Assembly (NCBI RefSeq): GCF_008831285.2
Contig: NC_045140.1
Coordinates: 4,815,528-4,879,527, forward strand
Direction: 5' to 3'
Origin: Nymphaea colorata
Lineage: Eukaryota > Streptophyta > Magnoliopsida > Nymphaeales > Nymphaeaceae
Length of the DNA: 64,000 nt
Shown here piece by piece: positions 36,101-47,900 of the stretch; position 1 is the stretch's first letter, and every line of letters starts with the position of its first letter. The notes below the pieces were generated by a model that searched no databases, had not been told where the DNA came from, and saw only the letters and a program-made list of their open reading frames with translations. Position numbers and translations under genes: made by a program.

Positions 36101-39100
36101 TTACGAACAGTACATATAGTAGTGATTACCCATGGTGTTGTGGATTTCAATACCTCCACTCCAACAACTGGACTCAAAAGAAAAGGAATAAGGCACTTAA
36201 TTTCTCATTGGTAACTGATGGTAACTACCTAGCCAACCTACAATACAATCAGATGTTTGGTTAGTAGGCTAACTCACACAGAAACAGTTAGGCTATGTCA
36301 CATAGAAACAATTCAAGTAGCCAAATGGGTGCACCATAAGATATGCCATGGACTTGGTTACTTGACATGTCACTTCAATGCACCTGAGTACATCACTGTC
36401 CAAATTTGCACTTAGTCAAACTTGACCAGTCCAAATATTGTCCTTTTTCCAAGGTCCAGCTATAAAAGCCAGAGGGGGTCTGTTGAGACCCCTTTCTCTA
36501 CCTGTCCATGGATGGGTTCTTTCTTCAGTGACACCCTCTCCAAGGGAGACCTCTCTCTTTCTCTCCAGCAACGAAAGGGTTGCAGGAGTGTGACAAGTGC
36601 TGCGCCGTTTAGTACAATGCAATCAAGTTTTATTGTGCACATTTTGGCATCTTAGTTATTCTACTTATTTATCGGTTTAAAAATTGTGATTTTGAATATA
36701 TACATATATAGTTTTCTGAAAATGCTCTGGACCCCTGTCCGTAGCCGTGCACGCACTCATGTCACACAAGTAGTAGGTAATTACTATCACTGTCACAATT
36801 ATGTAACATGGCAGCAAGCAGGAGAGCAAACCCGAGTTGACTCGGGTTGGTGCAGATACAGCATAGGTGTGCCTGTTGGTACATGATGCTATATATACTT
36901 TGTGGTTTGATGCAGTCACATGATTTCATTTAGATATGTATATATAAGCTCTTTACAGGAACCTGCAAACATAAAGATACCCTTATACACACACAACCAA
37001 CCCTTTTTGGAAAATGTCGCACTGACTCATGTAATATAGATCATAAACAACACGATGCCAAATTCCACGAAAAATACAAATGAAACCTAACCATACATGT
37101 TCTCCACTGATCCAATTCCAAGTCGTCAACGTTCCCCCTTACTTCACTCTAGTTATCAATGTGGTATGATCAATGTGTCATATGTTTCTTTAAGAATAAA
37201 ATTATCATGGAACATGTGCTTGCACTGAACATGGTTCATACAAGCAAGCTGATCTCATATCGGCTATCATTCATGGTCAACCCAGTAAATGCATGATTAT
37301 GTCACTGCAATAACCCACAATAACAGAAAGCCAATAAAAAAAAATTAAGAACTCAACACTCACATTAATATTTGAAACAAGGGTGAGATTTTGTGAAAAT
37401 TAACATCAAGAATAGCATCAAAGGGACAATACAAGGAAGTAACCTGAGCATTCACATTGTATAGAAATCCATTAGTATCCAATGCCCTATGCACAATATG
37501 GTCACACATGAGTTCACCATTGTAGCTGATATCAATCGATCTGAGCCATAATCCAATTGGATAAGTCCTATACGGGAACAAAAAGTTCTATGGAAAGTAG
37601 ACTAAAACTGTTTTCAATTAGTGATACTGCTCTCTCACCGACTTCAGCAACTTGACAAGGGCTTGCTCCTTCTAAAATAATAGGATGAAACGATGCTCAA
37701 CCAGTGCAGGGTCCAACCACGCATGTTGCTATACGACTAGGCAAAAATCCCAAATTCCAACATGCATATAATGCTCCATGAAGTCGGTTTATATTTTAGT
37801 ATTAAAGCATTACTGACTAAGAGGTGTTTGATTCCCTGGAAAGCATTTCAGTGTATACTAGAAGGGTGAAATCACTTGTCCATACATTCCCAAATCAAAC
37901 ACCAGTGAAACCTTTTTGAAACCTTCACCTATTCACCACTTAAAAAGGGAAATTTTCGGGTAACAAAGAATGTAATCTCTGGAGGTTTGACTTTTTCAAT
38001 ACAATTTTTTCACCTTCCATTCACGACAAAAAACATTTGCCTCACTTTTTTTCAGGCTACCAGACACCCTTAACTTTCTAACTGACAGAAACCAAACAGC
38101 AGAAAGAAAGAAAATGGATCTAGGAGAATCAAGCTGACTACTTGACCACGACATGGACTTAAATGTGACATAAGCAAGGAATTTATGACATTGCTGGAGC
38201 TGAAGGGTCGGGGTATCTGAAGCTCAAGGATCTAAGTTCAAGTTGAAGGGAATATTCCCAGCTTCTCTAACAAGTATAAACACAGAATGAGTAACAAGCA
38301 TACCTTGCCAAAATAGAACTTTCCTCTTTTCTCCAGCAGAGGCTTGACCAAATCCTTATCCCCCATTGAAACACCCCCAGAAGACAAAATTATGTCAACT
38401 TTGGAAGATATACTGGTGTCAAAAATCTTCTCAAGATCTTCTGAATCATCACAAGCAATACCCATATCTAGCACTTTACATTGCTGCTGCATCGCAGCTG
38501 CCAGCAGCATGGCACGGTTTGAATCCCTGATCTGCAAGATAATAACACAAACAAGTAAACTTCTTCAGATGCCATCATATAAGCATAGACCAAAATTGTA
38601 CTTTCACTACCTGGCCACAGTTAAGGTTTCGAGTTGCAGGTTCCACAAGTTCATCACCAGTAGATAAAACTCCAACTACTGGTCTTGGATAGACCTACAG
38701 GCAGAAAAAGAGAGCTTGCACAAAATTACATTAATGTCATGGAAACACATAAAAGTAAAAAGAGATAAACAGGCTTACCTTGACTGCCATCACACCCAAG
38801 GTGGCAAGCAAACCAATTTCAGCAGTGCCAATCAGCTCACCTGCCCGCATAACCAAAGCATCCTTTTCAATATCATATCCCTGAAAGACACATTTTCAAT
38901 AGGATTCAGAGGAGTACGGATTAGATGACAATTTTTTCTTGATTTTCCAGACAAGTTGGCAATATTCTTACAGAAAGAAACATGTGCAAGAAAGATAATT
39001 ATAGATTTTAATTTTTAAAAAGACACGTGAGACATACCAGAACACTTGTACAAATAAGCAAATTTGATTCCCAATCGTGGTCACAAAAAATATTTTTGCA

Positions 39101-41909
39101 TTTTAAATGGTGAGGTTTTTCTTGGTATAATACAGCGAGCTAGAAAAAAATGGGAAAAATACGGTAAATTTTGAAAAATTTTAAAAAATTCTAAAAATTA
39201 GGAGAAAATAAAATTAGTGAGAAACTAATAACACAAACATCAAAAAATAAGTAAACAAGCAAAAACTAAAAACTACAAAATAAAAAAAAGCAGTTTGACA
39301 TTAAAAAAAGTGAAAAAAGCACCTAAAATAAAAAAAGAAAAAGCATGGAAAAAAATGCATTTTTTGTTTTGGCTTTTTTTTTTCAAAAAATGGCGCTTTT
39401 TTAAGTTTTAAACGGTTGACTTATTTCTCGCATTTTATATGCATTTTTTTTAAAAAAACATGCTTTTTGTAATAATCCCAACATTAGAAACACATTCTAT
39501 ATCAAGAAAATGGTTCAGATTTGAGAGAATGTCCTCTGCAACTTTAGTCAGTAAATCTTAATGGTTGCCACATGAAAGGGTTTTCACTGTTCAGTGAACC
39601 ATCAAATAGCAAATTCTTATGGGCAGGGGCCGGAACTTCTTGGCTCTGCCTCTGCTTACACAACACTTCTCTTGACTAGCTAAATTTGCACATAATCATA
39701 CATTTTTCTGGTTTTTTTGTCCGCAGAGACTATTATATTATTTCTGGTTGCAGAAACAGCAATAGCAAATGGATGAAACATTGAGTAGAAGAACGAATGG
39801 AACTTAATTTCCAGAAGGTGGTTCGGAACAAGTTATTATAGATAACTAGTTCACACTTATTATTTTATTTACGTAACAAACTTCTCATTACATGGAATTG
39901 GGCCTTTCAATTTGGCAACAAAGAGCACCAGGAATACTAGGACACGGATTATCACACCATATCATCATACATGTTTCTGAGGCCTCTAGTGGATCAATCC
40001 TACTCATGCATATCCCAGCAAAGATTTGGGAAGTGTAAAAATATATACCTATCCAATTAAATCCTGCCATGTTCACAAGCCCCACCTTTTGTCCTCTTAG
40101 ACTGAGGTGTAGTTGAAGATCAAAATCCAGCATAATCTCAATACTGAAAGTCAAATACTGTTATGAATGTTGCATTAAATGTAATAAGATAAATGGGTGC
40201 ATATAAATCCAATCTATGTAGTTTTACTTTCCAGATTTCACAAGACAACCCAATTGGTTAATCTTCTTATAAACCATTAACCTAGATTATTCATTTTCTG
40301 TGCTTAATATAGACCAAAACTACTCTACTAAGAGCATAAAGATAGCTTGTATACTAACGGCTTGATAGTGCGACAATTCTGAGGGTATATAAATTGGGAA
40401 ATTATATTATGTTCCATACATCATTCCATTTGCCACCTAAAATATTTTTCTCTTAAAAGAAACAGAAACAATTGGATAGTAACACCGCAGCACTATTAGT
40501 CTTAACAGCTCAGACTTGCAGTGTCTGCAGCACTGAGCCAATTGTGGATATTCTCACCCAGAAAAAGGCAGAATGATAATAGCAATGGTACCACAGGGCG
40601 AATATCTTGGCCTTGGCTTGCTGCAACTAATATATTAACCCTTTTTACCACAGAACTTGTATCTGCAACTAGTTCAGTATCCTCAACTTGGACGACAGAG
40701 TCTGCACCCTCAGGAATAGGTCCTGATACAAGCAAATGAAATGCATATCAAATGAAGTAATAGTTGATAATCAGTCTACAATCCATAGCAATTGGATCAA
40801 TTTCATAGGAGGAAATCAATTACATGCAAAATGAGACCTTGGCCTCCATTAACATAACATCAAAAGATCATTACATTTGGAAAGAAAGAAAAGACTTTCA
40901 TAAGTGTAGCATCCCCACTTATCCTGGTCATTTGAAATTGAACTAGTCACACTTAGAAGTAGACAAGAAATAACATGAATAATATTGCATTTAGGGGATT
41001 GGAATCCCTCATGTGCATTCCTGCAGACAGACAAAGCGGATTGTCATATAGAAAAGCTAATATGGCAAAACAGAGCTACATTTTCTGGAAATAGAAAAAC
41101 CATACAAGTCGGTAAGTACAGACAAAAAGAAAGTCTGACCGAGTGAAACCGGCCAAGGATCCATCGGATCTTTTTTGACAGACTGGCAGCATGACAAAAT
41201 TGTTTGAGGTCATAGAGGAGGCAATGCTATGCCATTGTGGCAAAGGAGGTGAAACGGCCGAGGGAGCAGAAGGGCGGCTCGAGTGAAGAAGAAGTGTAGG
41301 GGGACGCGGAAGCCTCGGATTCAGACCGAGTTTGCCGATGTACTATCGGCCTTCTGACCAGTCTGCCTCCTTCCTCTTTCTTGATGGAGGATAACTATGC
41401 CCGAGCTCATGACAAACTGACAATCATTTCACTTGTCAAAAGGAGGCTGATGAATAGAAATGTAAGCAAGTAGGCAAAGTGGAATGAACACTGCATGAAA
41501 TAGCTCTCAGTATCAAATTTAGTGTCCTAGCAGAGAAGCTCACAACTGTATTTCTTCATGACTGATTTTTTTTCTCTTCTCAAAAGAATGAAATTTTCCA
41601 TTTGAGGAAATAAAACGGTAGTCACATAACAATGGCATACTAATCTTCTCTTAAATTTCTTTATGACGCAGATGATAATATTATTCATAAAATTCCATAG
41701 AAGATATATTGATGGTATCATTGAATAATTTGGAACTCTAGCTAATTTTGTTTAATCAAAATTTTGTCCCAAGAAAATTAACTTTCATGCATGCATTTTG
41801 CAAAAGAATTAAGCACATGCATGTGTGCAGAAAGACAATCGTCGTGGTATACATTATGTAATTCTTCAATGTCATACACAACAAACACGAAAAGGAAATA
41901 GATGCAGTG

Positions 41910-41975
<66 letters not shown>

Positions 41976-44900
41976 GTGTAGCAGAAGCAGAACAATCTCA
42001 CCTACGTAGTTGGCAGGCCCGATCTGTCTATTGCATACAAATAACTTGTTTGTGCAATTAGCGCATGGCACGTTCTATCCTAGCAGTTAATGTTGCTAAG
42101 GAAAAACATATATTAATAAAAACATTACTTTATACATATGTTGGAGAGCCACGGCTCTCAAGTCTTAGTCTCAAAGACCATAAAGTTATAGAAGTATGTA
42201 CAAACAAAAGTGCATAAGGAAAACGTATATGACATTGTCGCATTACTTCCCAACAATCCCTCATCCTTTCAGTCACCCAATCAATGAGCATCATCCATTA
42301 TATAGTGAGGACCTAATGAAGTCAGATAGTCATAGCATCAACACAGCTGCTAAGTACAATGAAAATCATAGCAAGATCTCTGATATATCATTTGAGTGTA
42401 AGGTTTATGTATTGTATTGATTGTTAATAATAATGAGTGAGTATCATCACTGAAAGTAAGCTCACTCCAACACTGGTGATAATACTCAAATCATAGTTCA
42501 AAGTAAGCTCACTCCATCACTAAATTTGGTTTGCTGATTTCTTCGCCAATCCAGCGAATCAGACTTAATCTGAGTTACACAGTTAACTGATCACATTAAT
42601 AATAGCAGTAAAAAGAATTAAACAAACAAATAAATAGATAGACAAGCAATTCACAATAGCATGATTTTCAATGATACCTACACAAGCACCCCCGCTTGAG
42701 TAAGATCACAGATGCCACCCAGCTCGTCGGAGTATTTAGGGCGGGCCATTGTGCGGCTTACGGTCCCAAACACTAAGAAACCGGGAATATTGGCATAGTT
42801 TGGGGTAACCACTACCGTGACTCACATGTCAGTGAGCTCAACTGTGTTATTGTAGTAACTGCATCTCACACTCGATGCCTCACGATGAGGATGGGCTCCT
42901 CTAAGTAGCCCGGGAATGAGCACTTTATCAATCCTTGCATTCAGGGAAGGTTCCGATCACGCCGGTCCTCAGACCCCTGCACCACCCAAACTAGCCCTTT
43001 TATGTTTTACAGTTGGGTTCAACTCTTTATAGTCAAAACATGTGTCATTCTCGAACTTTTCATTTCTGGTACGATATATTGGGTTGTTCTCGGACTTTCC
43101 CCTTATACCATCAATCGGAAAATATAAAACCAGCCCTAGGTCGTTGCCTACATCATAATGATAAACTCAGGCTTTCCTCTCCTCCCTCTTTCTCTTCTTC
43201 TCTCTCTTCCTTCTCTCCTCCCTCTTTCTCCTCTCCCCTCTTTCTCTTCTCTCTCTTCCTCTTCTCCCGCATGTTGAATCCCAAAGGGGGTTGCAACCCC
43301 TATTTATAGCCAAAAGTTATTATTTTGTTATTACTTATGATATTCTATTTTATATTATTCTATCTTGAAGAGGTTTAGAAAAGCGATAATATATTTTGAG
43401 GAGGTTTGTTCAATTAATTAGATTTAAATTATTAGGTTCAGTTCCGGTTTAGCTTAGTATCTAATCCTAGCTTAAAAGTTCAAACCCATCATTAATTGGG
43501 TGCTTAAGTTCTTAAACTGTCATTAGCTAAACTTAATCACGATTAGCATAATTTAATTTTGACTAGCTAATTATTAAGCTACCCCTGGTCATGACTGAAA
43601 ATTACAAGTTTGCCACGACCAAAGACCATAACACCCTAGTCTTACTGGGTCTTGAACTATTCTAGCTTTCACGTTTGACTGCGAATTTCATAACCATCGG
43701 GCATTCATTTTCCTTCTAGTTTGAAACTGGGCAAGACTAGGTCGTACACTTACTATATGTATTATTATTTTCAAATTCTGATGTAGTGTCTTAGCAATAT
43801 ACACACAGAAACACAGTAGGGTTCAGGAACTTTTAGGGATAAAAATGTAACTCATAAATTATTTTTTATGCCAAGAAGCTATATCTTACACATTCAGTTT
43901 GCTGTAACTCATAAGCAAATTATAAAGCTTGCATGGTTGTGCAGATAACATTTTCACAAGCAAATGCAAATGCACACAGAAAACACACATGCACACGCCC
44001 CTGTCTGCCTTGTGTTTGAGTACGGTTGCTTAAAAGAAGAATACTTAAATTTCAGAACCATCATTGGATCTAAGCTGCGATTCATGTAATACTCGCTGAA
44101 TTTATCTAATATTTTCTCATTTCAAGGTGGATGCCAACCACGATAGACTGATCCAAATTAAATATGAACATCATAAGATAACCTTTTAGTTAATAAACCA
44201 GCACTAACAAATAATGACAACAAATTATAAATTTAATGAATAACAACAACTATGAAAAACAAGTAGTAATTTCACATAGAATAAGTAGAATTCAGTTTGT
44301 AGAACATATATTGGTTGTATATGCATGTCTACTAAGTCAAAAGATTGGGTCTAAGATCCATGCCTCCAGTTGTCACATAAGCAACAGTTCCAGAAGTAAC
44401 AACGAAGCCAACAGCATCACTCCCAGCCCTCAATTCAGCAATTACAGGATATTCACCAGGCCCATCTGATGCAATTACAGCATAACCATCCTACGAAGAA
44501 CAATTTATAAGGAGTCATTATCGCCCAGACTTCTAAAGCAGCTTACATGAGACATATCAACAGTCATACTGGAAACAGTAAGGGAAAATTATGATCAAAT
44601 CTCAAGTGACATTGCATTCTTGCTGCCAAACTATTAAAGGAATGAAATAGTGCTCCTACATTTGCATGGGCCATGGCTCCTTGTTTCTTGGATTTCAACA
44701 CGTCACAAGCTAGGAAAAAAGAAAGTAATTTCATGGAGGAATACATTTGTGTTTTGAAACTATTTCATTTGAAAAGCTTTATACTCCTACAAACTAACTA
44801 ATTGTGCAGGGTAGGCACATATACATATAAACCTTTTGCACTGTAGATTTTAGATAAATCCAAGTAGTCAACAGCATAGTCACAAATATCAGCCTTAACT

Positions 44901-47900
44901 ATTAACAACTGAGGTTTTTCTCGGGTATTAACCTGCAAGCTTGTTTTTCTAAGGAAAACCCTAGGAATTCAAAAAAATAAAATATATAAAAAAATTATGA
45001 AATTTTGAATGTTCAACTAATTTCCTACAAAAAAATTGAAATAAATGCATAGTAGTCATTAAAGTTTTAAAAAGAAATCTCAAAAGAAAATGAAAATATA
45101 ATAAAAAAAATCATTCTGAAAAATTCATAAAATCATGATCTTTTTTTTTTTTGACTTTTTTTAAATACGATGACTTCTAGCTCTTTTTTATTTTTGTGTG
45201 TCAGTTTTTTAACTTGTTTTTTTCCAAAAAAGCCAATATTTGATACAATGGTTAACAGTGCTACATGTTTGCTGATTCTCTCACATCCATAATGGGAATG
45301 CCTCTCAAGCTAAAGATGCCAAATTATCTCTCCCTGATATTTGCAACAATATGTTTTAACTATGTCATCAGAAGTGCTAGGTACAACCTACACAGTGAGT
45401 TAAGCCAAAAGCCAGGGCAGGGTATGCACATAAGTCGTCCCAAAAAAAAAAAACCAACAAAAATGCAATGTTAAATTTTTAAAAGCAATAGCAAAAATGA
45501 AGTATTTTCAAGGATAACCTACAATTATCAACTCATAATACCATAACAATTACAATACCTGATAGGCGAAAATGCTCACCCGACACACCCTATAACAAGC
45601 ATAAGCAAAAGCTTGAAATAGCAAATTTAGCAAAGTTCAACAATTAAAGTTTAATGGGCATATAGCACAATTAGAACAAGTTTAGAATTCACCATCATTA
45701 TTTTGCATTGTCACAAATATTGTTAACAGGTTTTAAACGGCGAGGTCTTTCTCGGGTATTTTCCTACAAATCTGAAATTCTCGGGAAAATCCGGGACAAA
45801 ATTCGGTAAAAAAAAAATTCCTACAAATTAGGAAAATTTTGAAAAACTAAGAAAATATAAAAAAAAAACTTGATAAATTGGCAAAAAATGACGTTTTAGA
45901 CTTTTAGTACTGTTAGAAATGAAGATAATAATTTAACTTAAGTTTGAAAATTTAAACCTTAAAGTTTAAAGCAAAAATAATCTAAAAATAACGAGAAAAA
46001 ATGTGATTAAAATGCAAAAAAAAAACGTGAAAATTCATTTGGAGTTTTTTTCAGAAAAAGAGAAAAGATGGGTTTTTAACATTTTTTTTGTTTTCATTGT
46101 TTTTAACGTTTTTACCAAGTCCTCTTTGAAAAAGATGGGTTTTCTGTGACAAATGATAATGCTACTTTGCAATTAGAGCACCAACTTCAATACACCAACT
46201 AATTAATCTCTAATTCTAATTTTTAAGATCTAAAAGCCTAAAATAATCCTAAAATTACTAATCTAACTTTTTTTTCTAAAAAACAAGGAACATAAATCTT
46301 CAAAACAATCACAGCTTCCATGTCAACTTTGTTTACTACTTTGAATGTCTTAAAATTGCCTTTTATGTTAACTCTAATAAACAAGAGAAAGAACTCAAAA
46401 GATCAACACACATGAACACATATATACATGCAAGCATATGTGTATTCCAAACAATTAAAAACATAAAACAACATATGAACATAACTATATTGGCAATACT
46501 ACATATAAGTGTAGGCTGTGTAGCTATGCTACAATCATTAGTGTAGTGTGTGTCTATGTGTGTGTGTGTGTGTGTGTGCATATATACATATATATAGCCA
46601 CAAATATTGTTGTCGGGTTTTTATCGGTGAGGTTTTCTCGGGCATTTTTCAGCAGAGCCAAAAAAAACTCGAGTTTTTTAAAAAATAAAAGATCAAATAG
46701 TTAAAAATACAAGAAATGAAAAACTAATAAGTATTGTATTGCATTTGGGAGGTCACATTAAATATCTAAAACAAGAGGAAATAAAACAATGAAACAAAAG
46801 TTGAAAAAAAATATATAAACAGAAAATGAAAAAAAACATAAATGAAAAAATTACGATAAATCCGTGTTAAACTCGTGATAATTTGATTTTTTAACGTTTT
46901 TTTTCAAATATTGCAATATTTTCCTTTCTTCATTTTTTAATTATTATCGCAATATTTTCGAAAATAACGCGACAATTGTGGCTATGACATATATACATAT
47001 AATTTTAATGTAAATCACATGATATCAAAAAGAACAAGATAGGCTACGTGACACAGGTACGTCATTTTTGCCTAGGTACCCATGTCAGTACGTGGGTACG
47101 GCGACACGGGTACGGCTGCATTTTAAAACATTTAAAATTATATTTTCAAACTTAATTTTTCTTTAATTTTGAACTTTCCCTTCTTTTACATTTTCCTTCC
47201 ACTAAGATTCTATATTTTCTTACTATTAATGTTTTTTTTTTATTTTATCATTTTTTAGAATATAAAATGTGTCGTACCTATGTACGCACATTTTTCAAAA
47301 TTGTCGTTTCTAAACCCATACCGCCGTACCCGAACCCGTACCATACTCGCACCCATGTGACATAGAAGATAGGTTGTTTAAGGGGATGAGGAAGAGAAAA
47401 AAACTCAAGCAACCAAGCATCTAGGTGGGTCTGAGTGTCCTAGATGATGTCCTAAGCATCTTCAAGTGGTAGGGTGCCTAAAACATCCAGCCTAGGCACC
47501 CAGCCAAGCCTAGGGGCTTAGGCACGCGTTTAACAACATAGGCTGCTCAAGTTTTATGTTAAGGAAAAATCAGCTTTTCTGAGTTAATTTGCCTTAGCAG
47601 TTAGAGACTTGTAGTTCTATTTAAAGTTCTAAGAATCATAAGGCTAATAACTGAGCTTCTTCCTAGCTAATCTTCTTGTGAAGCACTCCCTTATGAACAG
47701 AAGTGAGCATGAGTGAGGATGATTTTAAGTCATTTTCTCATATTATGAATGAATGACACTTCATTCACGATCCAAAAAACAATAAAACTTTGGGAGAGAA
47801 GTTCAACGTATAGTGGAGAAGACTGGGACAGCTAGTATAGCACCATAGCTGCTTTACAAAAGGTAACTGGGAATACATTCCCTCTCAAGGCCCCCTATGG

